Shown here one piece after another: positions 26,913 through 35,617 of a stretch of DNA of 64,000 bases (its first letter is position 1; each line of letters begins with the position of its first letter). The notes beneath the pieces are model-generated. The model was not told where the DNA came from. It worked only from the letters and a program-made list of their open reading frames with translations, and did not search any database. The translations under genes and the position numbers were made by a program. Source of the stretch: Bacillus sp. RO3 (GTDB lineage: Bacteria; Bacillota; Bacilli; Bacillales; Bacillaceae_B); assembly GCF_012911895.1 (NCBI RefSeq), contig NZ_JAAXCV010000034.1, forward strand, positions 372,001 through 436,000, read 5' to 3'.

Positions 26913-26948
26913 ATAAATACACCGCCAGATAGTGATCTGTCGGTGTAT
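26913..26948 (-). terminator. Terminator after the 130-aa lipoprotein gene
   Basis: Stem ATACACCG/CGGTGTAT with inner CAGAT/ATCTG pairs, followed by TTATTTATAT on the minus strand. Confidence 0.75.
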
Positions 26949-26959
26949 GAGAATGCTGA

Positions 26960-27352
26960 CTATTGAATCGTCACATAAAACTGTTTTTTCATTCCTAAAG
27001 ATTTATTATTCATCCCCACTATTTCCACGTTGAGGAGATGCACACCTTTTGGTAAACCCCTTACCACAAATGCTGCAGTATGATATTCCTTATAGAGATT
27101 TCCCGTACTTGACCTTACGACGATCTTCCCTTTTTTTGCCCCTTTTTGTTTAGAGGTGAATGTCACATCAGGAACGATACATTCAATATAGACCTGACTT
27201 CCTTGTACCATATGCTTGATGGAAAGTGATTTCTTTTCCTCATTTGCTGCTTCAACCTTTTTAATAAATGTAAAGCTTTCTGGCTCAGGCATCTTTTCCT
27301 TACAGCCGCTCACAAAAAGAACTGCAATGAACAGAAATATGATCTTTTTCAT
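26960..27352 (-). CDS. Lipoprotein of unknown function
   Basis: 130 aa. Signal peptide MKKIIFLFIAVLFVSGC with lipobox VSGC (cysteine ~17), then a single beta-sandwich-like domain ending in LPKGVHLLNVEIVGMNNKSLG, reminiscent of FixH/YtkA-type or intracellular-inhibitor folds but not assignable. GGAG lies 10 nt before ATG 27350-27352; the longer frame has no signal logic. A perfect 12-bp palindrome TCAATATATTGA sits at 27403-27414 upstream. Confidence 0.75.
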   Translation of the reverse strand: MKKIIFLFIAVLFVSGCKEKMPEPESFTFIKKVEAANEEKKSLSIKHMVQGSQVYIECIVPDVTFTSKQKGAKKGKIVVRSSTGNLYKEYHTAAFVVRGLPKGVHLLNVEIVGMNNKSLGMKKQFYVTIQ

Positions 27353-27501
27353 CGTTTTACCACTCCTTACTATTAGCCTTGCCCAATCAAAAATGATTTT
27401 ACTCAATATATTGAACTACATTTGGCTGAAGAAGGAGTAAAGATCCGGGTGATTTCCATGAAAATGCTTAATATGATAAGGAAAGACACTTCAACATAAA
27501 A

Positions 27502-27525
27502 ATAGTGCCTTAACTTTCGGCACTG
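27502..27525 (-). terminator. Terminator overlapping the ylbE stop
   Basis: Stem AGTGCC/GGCACT with the stop codon in the loop, then ATTTTTATG. Confidence 0.65.
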
Positions 27526-27752
27526 TTCATTGATTGAAACATACTGACCATCATAGAAGCCATTTGGACTCCATTTGAAAATTTTTCTACACGATGAGGG
27601 ATCGTCTTTTGAAAATGATTGAGGGAAGCAATTTCAAATTTCTCTAACTCATGGGGGTTCCTTGATAATGTACGATACCACTGAGGCTGATCTCTTAAGA
27701 ATAATTTCAGGTCTTCTTTTGTATAAATATAGTCCATAATATCTGAACGCAT
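27510..27752 (-). CDS. ylbE: YlbE-like protein
   Basis: 80 aa, family YlbE-like: RDQPQWYRTLSRNPHEL near residue 20 and TIPHRVEKFSNGVQMASMM near 50, closely as in B. subtilis YlbE. Cytoplasmic, unknown role. Start GAGGGAG before ATG 27752. Fourteen bp after ylbD, one operon. Confidence 0.88.
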   Translation of the reverse strand: MRSDIMDYIYTKEDLKLFLRDQPQWYRTLSRNPHELEKFEIASLNHFQKTIPHRVEKFSNGVQMASMMVSMFQSMNSAES

Positions 27753-27766
27753 TTTCGAACTCCCTC

Positions 27767-28183
27767 CTAATCTTTTCGGAATGAAAATGGATGGGTAGGT
27801 TTAGTTCTTGAGTCTGTTTTAGTTGCGGTTCCAGATCCCGTGCTGCCCTTTGAAGAAAATTGACTAAGTACTCCCTGCACAGCCCCAACGGCTTCACTTA
27901 AGCTGTTGATGTGTTGCTGCAATTGATTTGCGTCCATTTTTTTCACCATTTCCCCAACTTGATCCATCCAACCGTTTTTACTCCCTTGGTTGTCTGTATT
28001 GGAATCCTTAACATTTTCATCTTTATACTTACTCCACCTAGTATCATCTTCTCCCAGCAAGTACCAGTCTTCAAAGAGATCTTGCCAATTGGCACCACCA
28101 TTACGCACATCTTTCACAATTTTCGGGTGCTTTTTCACAAATTCTTTAAATTCTTTTACTTTAGGGTGTAGTGATTTACCCAT
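27767..28183 (-). CDS. ylbD: Spore coat-associated protein YlbD
   Basis: 138 aa, YlbD family (putative coat protein). N-terminus MGKSLHPKVKEFKEFVKKHP, a W-rich core NWQDLFEDWYLLGEDD and a glycine/serine/lysine-rich tail. It precedes ylbE as in B. subtilis. The 149-bp gap to the divergent thioesterase gene holds both promoters; none is clear. Confidence 0.87.
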   Translation of the reverse strand: MGKSLHPKVKEFKEFVKKHPKIVKDVRNGGANWQDLFEDWYLLGEDDTRWSKYKDENVKDSNTDNQGSKNGWMDQVGEMVKKMDANQLQQHINSLSEAVGAVQGVLSQFSSKGSTGSGTATKTDSRTKPTHPFSFRKD

Positions 28184-28332
28184 TATATGAACACCTCCAT
28201 TACAGGCATCTACCTACTACACTTTATGATGGATTGAAAAGAATGGTGATACATTCCTTTTTATAGTAGTATTTACATGTATACTAACGGTGATGTCACT
28301 TCCAAAGGTTGCCGGTTTAAAGAAAAGGATGT

Positions 28333-28827
28333 ATGACGATGAAAGAACAGCTGCAACGGTTATTTGATGAATGTCTTTCGGAAGCAACGGATGAGGAAGT
28401 TCTCATCATGAAACAGCTTCTCGAAGGTGTAAAACGGAAGAGAGAGAATGAGAATGGATCAATCATCGGCGGAATTTTTGCCATGGACCGTGAAGTCAGG
28501 GACGGGCAATTCGAGATAAGTATTCCTATATCGCCGGTTACCCATAATTCACTGCAAATCGTTCATGGAGGAGTAACCGCCACATTAGTTGATACCGCAA
28601 TGGGTACATTAGCCAATATGCTGCTACCGGAAGGATATGGAGCAGTAACGACGAATCTAAACGTGCACTATCTCGCACCAGGAAAAGGAGATCGTCTAAC
28701 TGCTCATGCGAATGTGATCCATCAAGGAAGCAAGACGATAGTAGTTGACGGGAAAGTTGTCAGTTCAAATGGAAAGGTCGTTGCTCACTCTACTGGTTCC
28801 TTTTTTATTTTCAAAAAGACACAATAG
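28333..28827 (+). CDS. PaaI-type hotdog thioesterase
   Basis: 164 aa (162 if the second ATG at 28339 is used). A C-terminal hotdog domain with the family motif VHGGVTATLVDTAMG near residue 78 (catalytic Asp/Asn region) and TTNLNVHYLAPGK near 105, preceded by an unusual ~40-residue helical N-terminal extension. Likely hydrolyses acyl- or phenylacetyl-type CoA esters; substrate unknown. Convergent with ylbC. Confidence 0.85.
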   Translation: MTMKEQLQRLFDECLSEATDEEVLIMKQLLEGVKRKRENENGSIIGGIFAMDREVRDGQFEISIPISPVTHNSLQIVHGGVTATLVDTAMGTLANMLLPEGYGAVTTNLNVHYLAPGKGDRLTAHANVIHQGSKTIVVDGKVVSSNGKVVAHSTGSFFIFKKTQ

Positions 28828-28845
28828 ATTGGCTATCGCTCAAAA

Positions 28846-28882
28846 AAAGGTTGATCCCCAGACGTATCGGGGATCAACCTTC
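28846..28882. terminator. Bidirectional terminator between thioesterase and ylbC
   Basis: Stem AAAGGTTGATCCCC/GGGGATCAACCTT with a 9-nt loop; it overlaps the ylbC stop codon. Confidence 0.88.
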
Positions 28883-29944
28883 CTCTTCTTCTTCAATTTT
28901 CTCAATAAAGTTTTGTGTGTAGTACCTTTTATATACCCCGACCCCAAGATGTGTAAATTGCTTCTCCAGTAGTATCTTGCGATGGCCTTCAGAATTCAGC
29001 CAGCCGTGGACGGCTTCCGGAGCGTCCGTATACTGGGAAGCGATGTTTTCCCCTGCTGTCTTGAACATGACATTTTCACTTTCCAGACGTTCCGATAAAT
29101 TCCCCAGGGTAGGTGACTCGTGGGAGAAGTATTCCTCTTCAAACATTTCTTGACTATGTCCTCTTGCTACCTGTGCGGTATCTTCATCCCATTTCAGGGT
29201 GTCTTCTTCGAATTGGACTCTGATTACATTGGTAATGTCAAAAATTTGTTGTTCGCTGGCACTGTTCACTTTATCCCATTGATCATCAGTTGGCACCTGT
29301 TCCTGTGCCAATTCTCCCCTGTACATCATTTCATACGGATGCATTTCAATTAACGTCTCACTGTCCAGGAATCGGATGCTCGTAAGCTTACCTGTGAATT
29401 TATCTAAATAAAGCTGGGCATAAATGTCGCCAAGTGGGACGAGCAACCTCGTATTCAAGTCTTCTTCATTTAATTCAAATTGATACGCTCCTGAATCATC
29501 GTTTACAACGATTTCGGAGTCCACAATCGTAAATCGGTAAATATCTTCTAAACGCTGCCCCAACTTATAAGGTGCTACATCGACTTGATTGCCAATTGCA
29601 TACAATGTAACGACCTTATTCTTGTTAATGCCCATTTGTATGTACTGTTTGTGTGAAATAGGGTAAATCCACCATTCATATTCATAAGGGCTTGGCTCAA
29701 CCCTATCAGGTTGACCCAATGCGTCTATTACTTTATTCGAATCTTTTCCAATCCATGTTGATAAACCGGTCATAGGCCGTTCACCCGGGGTCTCAACCGG
29801 TTGATTTAATTGATTTTCGTTGTCTTCTTTTAGAGTTTGGGTCTCTGGACCTTTAAGAGGCTCATTTTCCTGTTTTTGATCCTGATAAATACTTATTAAT
29901 AATATAACGACAAGCATGATCAAAATACGTAAAACTGTTCTCAG
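28874..29944 (-). CDS. ylbC: CAP-domain exported protein YlbC
   Basis: About 356 aa from a proposed CTG start. N-terminal membrane/signal segment VLRILIMLVVILLISIY, a CAP-associated N-terminal domain (WIGKDSNKVIDALGQPDRVEPSPYEYEWW region), and a C-terminal CAP/SCP domain with HSQEMFEEEYFSHESP and GENIASQYTDAPEAVHGWLNSEGHRKILL motifs (quoted in part). The nearest ATG is 120 bp upstream and has no ribosome site, while GGAGGGG lies 6 nt before CTG 29942-29944, matching the B. subtilis N-terminus. CTG starts are rare; a frame error or upstream start remains possible. Confidence 0.82.
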   Translation of the reverse strand: MRTVLRILIMLVVILLISIYQDQKQENEPLKGPETQTLKEDNENQLNQPVETPGERPMTGLSTWIGKDSNKVIDALGQPDRVEPSPYEYEWWIYPISHKQYIQMGINKNKVVTLYAIGNQVDVAPYKLGQRLEDIYRFTIVDSEIVVNDDSGAYQFELNEEDLNTRLLVPLGDIYAQLYLDKFTGKLTSIRFLDSETLIEMHPYEMMYRGELAQEQVPTDDQWDKVNSASEQQIFDITNVIRVQFEEDTLKWDEDTAQVARGHSQEMFEEEYFSHESPTLGNLSERLESENVMFKTAGENIASQYTDAPEAVHGWLNSEGHRKILLEKQFTHLGVGVYKRYYTQNFIEKIEEEEEG

Positions 29945-30103
29945 AAATCTCCCCTCCTCTCTACTGTCTCTATGAAGATATGCGATAAATACTAGAATTA
30001 TTATAGCATGGTTATAGGTATAAAAATTGCGTCTACTTTCAAGGATAGCATATTTTTCTTCCATCTAAAACAAATGAATCTCTATAGGGAAAGGTTCCGG
30101 ACA

Positions 30104-30136
30104 AATAAAAAAGAGATGATCATGTCCGATCATCTC
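30104..30136 (-). terminator. Terminator after ylbB
   Basis: Stem GAGATGATC/GATCATCTC, 6-nt loop, TTTTTTATT. Confidence 0.87.
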
Positions 30137-30143
30137 CATACAA

Positions 30144-30581
30144 TTAAAATGGTTTGTTTCTAAAGTTTGATTCAGATATATTTTCTAAGGCTATGTAGGC
30201 TTGTTTCCCCAACGATTCTCTGATAGCAAAGTCACCCAATGAAATCATTCCGACCAATTTTCCCCTTTCCACCACAGGAAGCCTCCTTATCTGATTTTCA
30301 GCCATGATATGTGCGGCTTCGCCTGCATCAGTCTCAGGTCCTACAGTGATTAAGTGTTTACTCATAATATCCTCTACCTTTGATGAAGCAGGGTGTTTTT
30401 CAGCTATACACCTCAAAACGATATCCCGGTCTGTCATCATCCCTACAATCTTTTCACCATCCACAATGGGAATAGACCCTATATCGTGTTCTTTCATTTT
30501 AAGAGCAACTTCATACACATTGTCCAACAACGAACAGGTTTCCACTTCTCTTGTCATCATCTCTCTGATTAATGTCATCAT
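30144..30581 (-). CDS. ylbB: Twin CBS-domain protein YlbB
   Basis: 145 aa made of two CBS repeats, each with a GSIPIVD/IRRLPVVE core and GMMTDRDI/GMISLGDFA end. CBS pairs bind adenosyl nucleotides and act as sensors; no partner domain is fused here. Ribosome site GGAGGAGG. Synteny matches ylbB between ylbA and ylbC. Confidence 0.87.
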   Translation of the reverse strand: MMTLIREMMTREVETCSLLDNVYEVALKMKEHDIGSIPIVDGEKIVGMMTDRDIVLRCIAEKHPASSKVEDIMSKHLITVGPETDAGEAAHIMAENQIRRLPVVERGKLVGMISLGDFAIRESLGKQAYIALENISESNFRNKPF

Positions 30582-30715
30582 GATCCTCCTCCATTCCTGT
30601 CAAATACTTACCTTTATTCTCCGCTTTCTTTCAAAGGATATGCACCCTTAATAAAATTTGACCTATTCATATGATTGAAGACATTGCAAGATAAAGGTTT
30701 TTCCACTATTATTAA

Positions 30716-30747
30716 GAATGAGAAATACTGCATTTAGTATCATTCTA
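30716..30747. other. Interrupted inverted repeat upstream of ylbA
   Basis: AGAATG...ATACT pairs with AGTAT-CATTCT around gcattt. It lies in the 250-bp ylbB/ylbA divergent gap and could be an operator. Confidence 0.35.
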
Positions 30748-30831
30748 CATAAAGGGATATGAATGCTTCTATCATACGAACAGCATCAGGACCGGGAGTC
30801 CTCATGCCACACAATATAGGAGGGAATTATT

Positions 30832-31191
30832 ATGCGTTTTGAAGGAACAGAATTTGAAAGCTTAAAAGTGGATTTAAATCGATTAGACGAGATTATGGAA
30901 TCTCATGGGCTTGTTCGTGCAGGGCAGTGGGATTACGAAAGAGTGACCTATGATCGAAAGTTCGAAATCAGAGAAGGGATCTTCTATTTACGAATTCAAG
31001 GTCTGGCTGTTGAAGGAGATATCGGCAAGCATGAAGCCGTTATTCAACTAATGACTCCGTTACTTGGTAAACACTACTACCCACACGGCGTGGAGTACGG
31101 TGAAGGTGAAGAGTTCCCTAAACACCTGGTTACTTCTTGCGAAAAGCTTCTGGCAGATGTGAAGAAAGAAGCGACCCATTTCGCATGGTAA
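30832..31191 (+). CDS. ylbA: YugN-like family protein YlbA
   Basis: 119 aa, YugN-like. MRFEGTEFESLKVDLNRLDEIMESHG is the start (first 20 residues diagnostic), followed by GQWDYERVTYDRKFEI and HYYPHGVEYGEGEEFP. Cytoplasmic, unknown role. AGGAGG 8 nt upstream. Divergent from ylbB. Confidence 0.85.
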   Translation: MRFEGTEFESLKVDLNRLDEIMESHGLVRAGQWDYERVTYDRKFEIREGIFYLRIQGLAVEGDIGKHEAVIQLMTPLLGKHYYPHGVEYGEGEEFPKHLVTSCEKLLADVKKEATHFAW

Positions 31192-31203
31192 ATATCTGAT
31201 AGT

Positions 31204-31238
31204 AAAAAGACTGTCTTTCACAAGACAGTCTTTTTACA
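31204..31238 (+). terminator. Terminator after ylbA
   Basis: AAAAAGACTGTCTT, 3-6-nt loop, AAGACAGTCTTTTT. Confidence 0.88.
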
Positions 31239-31380
31239 TCCTCCCGAAAGACGGCACCCAGACTAAGGGAGCATCTATTTACAGGTAAATTTCAATTTAT
31301 TCCTACTGTTCATTCTTCTCATTCTCTCATATAATAATAGTAAAGAAAGTATTAGGTTTTTGTTAGAGAGGGGTACACAA

Positions 31381-32439
31381 TTGTCCAAGTTTTTCACGAA
31401 AAAAGTGTTAATGATCTCGTTGATCATTTTAATGCTAGCAATAATAACTTTTTTTATTTTACCTGTTTCAGTACCCTTAATTACTGCAATTATCACAGCT
31501 CTTTTACTGGAGCCCGCCGTTGGCTTCATTCAAAAGCGTTTCTCGGCAAAACGCCGGATTGCAGTACTTTCTGTGTTCATACTGTTTTTGCTTCTTATTA
31601 GTATTTCCTCCTTCTTTATCACGACGAAGGTCGTTGGCGAAGGAATTCAGCTGATAGAAGATGCACCTAAATATGTAAACCAATTAAGCGATATTTGGCT
31701 GGATTATGAGGATAGACTTTTGAATGCCACCGAGGACCTGCCTGATGAGTTAGTGAGGAGTTTCAGTGAAGACGTGCAGAACTTCCTGAATAATGGAAAG
31801 ACGAAAATCCTTGACTCTCTCAATATAGAAAAGATTAGCGTATTTTTATCTTATATTCCCAATTACTTAGTCAGCTTTCTCGTTTATTTAATTGCTCTCT
31901 TTCTTTTCATGCTCGATCTTCCACGCATGAAGAAGTCTATCTACGGACATTTTACCGAGAGGACGGCAGAAAAAGTAACGTTCATGACTTCCCGACTCAC
32001 CTATGTTATTTTTGGATTTTTCAAAGCACAGTTCCTCGTGAGTATTATCATCTTTATCGTTTCACTCATCGGACTTTTGTTTATTGCTCCAGAAGTTGCA
32101 ATCGTTATGTCGATTATCATATGGGTGATTGATTTCATACCTTTGATAGGCTCAATCGTTGTTTTAGGACCATGGGCGATATTCCATCTGCTGACAGGCA
32201 ATATAGCCTTAGGGACTCAATTGGCAGTGTTGGCGGCCATACTTCTCATTATTAGAAGAACCGTAGAACCTAAAGTGATGGGGACACACATTGGGTTATC
32301 TCCACTTTCTACATTGATTGCCATGTATCTTGGCCTTAAACTTTTTGGAGTATTAGGCTTTATCATCGGACCAATCATCTTGATCGTGTTTAACTCGGCT
32401 AAAGAGGCAGGAATCATAAAGACAAACTTCAAGCTATGA
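31381..32439 (+). CDS. AI-2E family transporter/permease
   Basis: 352 aa with the AI-2E permease pattern: two N-terminal helix pairs, an extracytoplasmic loop (~85-155), then a C-terminal block with five helices carrying VIWVIDFIPLIGSIVVLGPWA and GLSPLSTLIAMYLGLKLFG. Family members export small molecules or work as Na+/H+ antiporters; B. subtilis has several paralogues (YtvI, YueF, YrrI). TTG 31381 has AGAGGGG 7 nt upstream, preferred to TTG 31360. Confidence 0.82.
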   Translation: MSKFFTKKVLMISLIILMLAIITFFILPVSVPLITAIITALLLEPAVGFIQKRFSAKRRIAVLSVFILFLLLISISSFFITTKVVGEGIQLIEDAPKYVNQLSDIWLDYEDRLLNATEDLPDELVRSFSEDVQNFLNNGKTKILDSLNIEKISVFLSYIPNYLVSFLVYLIALFLFMLDLPRMKKSIYGHFTERTAEKVTFMTSRLTYVIFGFFKAQFLVSIIIFIVSLIGLLFIAPEVAIVMSIIIWVIDFIPLIGSIVVLGPWAIFHLLTGNIALGTQLAVLAAILLIIRRTVEPKVMGTHIGLSPLSTLIAMYLGLKLFGVLGFIIGPIILIVFNSAKEAGIIKTNFKL

Positions 32440-32442
32440 ATG

Positions 32443-32487
32443 AAATAGACCCGATCCCAGCAAACGGATCGGGTCTATTTGGTCTTT
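32443..32487. terminator. Bidirectional terminator
   Basis: AAATAGACCCGATCC, 8-nt loop, GGATCGGGTCTATTT, then GGTCTTTT. Shared by the permease and the convergent acetyltransferase gene. Confidence 0.85.
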
Positions 32488-32495
32488 TAGTTCCT

Positions 32496-33638
32496 TTAAA
32501 AAAAATCATAAAAGAATGGGTGGTTGCCTTTGGATAAATCCATAAGCTTATCCAAAACACCTTCTCCTCCCTTTATTCTCCCCATTTGCACTAGTTCATC
32601 TGGGGTAAGAACACCAAAAATGAATGCAGTAAAAGCAGTGATGTCCATAGAGATATGACTTTCTTCTCCGCCCATCACCACTTCACCTTCCTTAATAGTG
32701 AATGTGTTGTTGTTCCAGGGTACGGTCGAATCTGTGATCGACAATGTTATCTCATGAGTAAAGTCAATTTCTCTTACGTACCTCTTAAGAAAATTTTCAA
32801 CATCAACGATTCTTGCCATAAAGTAAGGAGCCTTCTCCATTTTCACATTAGGATCCTTCAACATAAATGGTAGCACCTCATAAGGACTTAAGATCAGTTC
32901 GGCTTCTTTTACCATGGAATCATGCTGACAAATATAATTCCACAATCCAATCCTTGCTTCAGCAGTGATTGGGACAAATTCTTCAACCTTTATCTTTTCT
33001 TTTTTCACTTCATATGTAATATACCCAGATGCTTCTCCTAGTCCGTTATAATAGACGGCTATCCAAAGATCCCCGATGCTCCTGTCCCTCCACCATTCGT
33101 TAGAGCGGACGAGCATTCCATTATGCTGTTTGGAATAGCGATGATAGAGGGATTCTAATTCTTTAGGATACGAGTCTTTTGTAAATCTTCTAACTTGTCC
33201 AAGTTGAGGCTTTAATGGAATAAGATCCTTTGTATCAAGGTATAGCTTGTGGAAGGAAGCGAGTACTTCCCACCCGAAACGGCGATAAAAATCAATATAA
33301 AATGGGTGAAGCATGGATAATACCTGCCCTGCCTCCTTCATTTTTTCAAGAGAGTGAATCATTAATTGGCGCACATACCCTCTTCTGCGAAATTCCGGAT
33401 AAGTCGCAACCCCGGCAATTCCACCCATGGGGTAAACATGCTTCCCCATCTGTACTTCTAAGGGAATCAGGTGAAGCTTCGCTGCTAATTGTTCATTTTC
33501 ATAAATTCCATACACTTCATGGTCTTTCAATTGATGAAAACGTCTCTCCCTGTCTTCAAGGGGAACAACATATTGAAACGCATATTCCGATAATTGTAAC
33601 GACTCTTCATACTGTTTGTGGTTTAACTTTCTTATCAT
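32496..33638 (-). CDS. Eis-like GNAT N-acetyltransferase
   Basis: 380 aa, three-part Eis family: an N-terminal GNAT domain with GIAGVATYPEFRRRGYVRQLM near residue 75, a second GNAT-like domain (~150-280), and a C-terminal SCP2/sterol-carrier-like domain with DITAFTAFIFGVLTPDEL near 345. Eis proteins acetylate amines such as aminoglycosides or lysines; the native substrate is unknown. ATG 33636-33638 has GGAGG 7 nt before it. Confidence 0.83.
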   Translation of the reverse strand: MIRKLNHKQYEESLQLSEYAFQYVVPLEDRERRFHQLKDHEVYGIYENEQLAAKLHLIPLEVQMGKHVYPMGGIAGVATYPEFRRRGYVRQLMIHSLEKMKEAGQVLSMLHPFYIDFYRRFGWEVLASFHKLYLDTKDLIPLKPQLGQVRRFTKDSYPKELESLYHRYSKQHNGMLVRSNEWWRDRSIGDLWIAVYYNGLGEASGYITYEVKKEKIKVEEFVPITAEARIGLWNYICQHDSMVKEAELILSPYEVLPFMLKDPNVKMEKAPYFMARIVDVENFLKRYVREIDFTHEITLSITDSTVPWNNNTFTIKEGEVVMGGEESHISMDITAFTAFIFGVLTPDELVQMGRIKGGEGVLDKLMDLSKGNHPFFYDFF

Positions 33639-33704
33639 GGGCAATCCTCCTTTATCCTCTTTGCTACATTCGACGGAAAGGCTTCATACCCTTTTACGTT
33701 TAGA

Positions 33705-33745
33705 CAAAAATAAAACCCATTATGCTAAGAATGCATAATAGGTTA
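33705..33745 (-). terminator. Terminator after ctaM
   Basis: AACC-ATTATGC/GCATAAT-GGTT stem, 7-nt loop, TTATTTTTG on the minus strand. Confidence 0.78.
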
Positions 33746-33750
33746 TAAAT

Positions 33751-34212
33751 TTAGTAGCCTAATATTGCCCTGAAGACAGATGTAGTTTCTCCACCGTGAT
33801 AAAATACGTATAAAAGCAGGTACACTGCAACACCCGTAATCGCAGTGAAGAACCAGATGAGGCTTGTAATCGGACCAAGTTTCCTGTGTTTTGCCAACCG
33901 GTCCTTGTACCCTGTCCATAAGCTCATTAGACCAAAGACTGCACCAGTTGTAGCCAATGCAATATGGAATACAAGGAATATTGTATAGTAAATCTTGATA
34001 TTGTCCGGACCTCCAAAGGAAGTGTTTCCAACAAATATCGTTCTACTCATATAAATAATGAAGAAAATTAGAGCAAAGATCCCTGCAAGTGTCATCGTTT
34101 TCTGATGCTGCTCAATCTTTTTCTGTTTAATCTGCCACCAGCCAATCGCTACCGTGACGGCACTTAACACGATAAAGGTGGTACTAATGGTAGGTAAAAT
34201 AGGTAAAGCCAT
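33751..34212 (-). CDS. ctaM: DUF420 membrane protein, CtaM-like oxidase assembly factor
   Basis: 153 aa with four or five helices. The DUF420 family includes B. subtilis YozB and S. aureus CtaM, needed for maturation of haem A-containing oxidases. Conserved histidines occur in HQKTMTLAG, VFHIALATTG and KHRKLG. Here it follows ctaG in the cta locus, supporting the role. ATG 34210-34212 with GAGGG 6 nt upstream. Confidence 0.83.
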   Translation of the reverse strand: MALPILPTISTTFIVLSAVTVAIGWWQIKQKKIEQHQKTMTLAGIFALIFFIIYMSRTIFVGNTSFGGPDNIKIYYTIFLVFHIALATTGAVFGLMSLWTGYKDRLAKHRKLGPITSLIWFFTAITGVAVYLLLYVFYHGGETTSVFRAILGY

Positions 34213-34284
34213 CTGTGACCCTCTCTTTTCTATGGATATTATACTATGTAACAAGAGGAATGACCTAAATCATTCCATGACTCA

Positions 34285-35190
34285 TCACTGTTCTGTCAAT
34301 TTAGGATCAATTGGATCATAAGAGAGCTTTTCTTGTTTCTCCTGATCTTTTCGATACCATTGGAAAAATAAATTGAACAGCATCACTCCGAATACAATCT
34401 CTTGGATAATCTTCATGATTACCCCACCAAGCTGCTGATCATTTTGTGTGGACATGTCAGTAAATAACTCAGGTCCTGTCAGTGTCAACCCTTCAAGAGT
34501 GTTAACAGGTACACATAATGCTAACGCTTTAAGAAATTCTTCAGGATCGTAATAAGGTGCATATAAAGGATTCTCTGCAAAGATAATCAACCCGCACGCC
34601 GGGGTTAACAAGACAGCACTTCCCAGTATATACCCAATCCGCTTTAGTCCGATTAAATCAATATCATCCTCAACGCGGTTAAGTAAAGGCCACCACATAA
34701 ATAAGGATAATAAAAATAAAATAACCGTCGCTAAACCGTGAAGTGTAGCATCCGTTCTGACATTATCGAATACTAAAGGGATATGATAGATCGAAAAGAT
34801 AATATTGAAAGATAATAAAGCAATAAGTGGTCTCGTCATGAACTTAAAAATCGGCTTGACTACAGGCAGATCAAGCAGTGCTTTCCATACCCAGTCAGGA
34901 ATTCCCAGCACAAGGAGAGGAGTTACGACTAAATATAATAACGCCATTTGAGACATATGTGCTGAAAATAATATGGTACTCATTATTTCAACTGGTGATC
35001 CTTTTATTGCATAAAGCAGGACCATGGCAAGGATAAAATAGATAGCCTCTTTGCCGCTCAGTTTTCTACTTTCTTTAAAGCTGTCTCTCCATTTGACAGT
35101 GATCAAAAAATAAAGGACTGTAATAAAGATCAAAGCCAGGATAAAAAATGGACTCCATAAAGCCATAAAACCAAAGATACCTAAAGGCAT
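34285..35190 (-). CDS. ctaG: Cytochrome c oxidase assembly factor CtaG
   Basis: 301 aa, seven-helix caa3_CtaG membrane protein needed for caa3 oxidase assembly in B. subtilis. The family histidines are seen in SAHMSQMALLYLVVTPLLVLG (first part) near residue 75 and HGLATVILFLLSLFMWWPL near 148. GAGGTG precedes the ATG. Separated from ctaF by tandem repeats and a terminator, so it has at least partly separate expression. Confidence 0.9.
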   Translation of the reverse strand: MPLGIFGFMALWSPFFILALIFITVLYFLITVKWRDSFKESRKLSGKEAIYFILAMVLLYAIKGSPVEIMSTILFSAHMSQMALLYLVVTPLLVLGIPDWVWKALLDLPVVKPIFKFMTRPLIALLSFNIIFSIYHIPLVFDNVRTDATLHGLATVILFLLSLFMWWPLLNRVEDDIDLIGLKRIGYILGSAVLLTPACGLIIFAENPLYAPYYDPEEFLKALALCVPVNTLEGLTLTGPELFTDMSTQNDQQLGGVIMKIIQEIVFGVMLFNLFFQWYRKDQEKQEKLSYDPIDPKLTEQ

Positions 35191-35283
35191 TTGCTCACCT
35201 CATTTCACATTTAACACCTATATCCATTATACTGACAACCCACCCCCACTTCAATGTAAGGTAATGACAAGTTCTTGACAATT

Positions 35284-35563
35284 CGAAAAGCGGAAGCGGC
35301 TTGATCAGACCCGACAAGCATAAGGCGAAGCAACCGGAAAGGCGTTTTCTGCCTTTTGGGTTGCTTTGACTTATGACTCGAGGGGCTAGCCGCTAGAGCC
35401 AGACACTCGAAAAGCGGAAGCGGCTTGGTCAGACACGACAAGCATAAGGCGAAGCAACCGGAAAGGCGTTTTCTGCCTTTTGGGTTGCTTTGACTTATGA
35501 CTCGAGGGGCTAGCCGCTGGAGCCGGACACTCGAAAAGCGGAAGCGGCTTGGTCAGACCCGAC
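35284..35563 (+). repeat. 124-bp-family palindromic repeat, locus C (two full tandem units and a fragment)
   Basis: Units begin at 35284, 35408 and 35532, exactly 124 bp apart; the two full units differ at only a few positions. Each folds as AGCGGCT/AGCCGCT, CATAAG/CTTATG, AAGCAACC/GGGTTGCTT and AAAGGC/GCCTTT. The third unit stops after 32 bp. This fills the 427-bp gap between ctaF and ctaG. Any open frame seen across it is repeat-derived. Confidence 0.9.
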
Positions 35564-35583
35564 CTTCAAGATATCCCAGTACA

Positions 35584-35616
35584 ACAAAAAAGCCAGCCAA
35601 CCGGCTGACTTTTTTC
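35584..35616 (-). terminator. Terminator after ctaF
   Basis: AAAAAAGTCAGCC, GGTT loop, GGCTGGCTTTTTT on the minus strand, directly after the ctaF stop. Confidence 0.88.
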
Positions 35617-35617
35617 T

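Noticed and set aside
35211-35441. Minus-strand open frame of 76 codons between ctaF and ctaG
   Set aside because: It is composed mostly of the 124-bp repeat and has no ribosome site.
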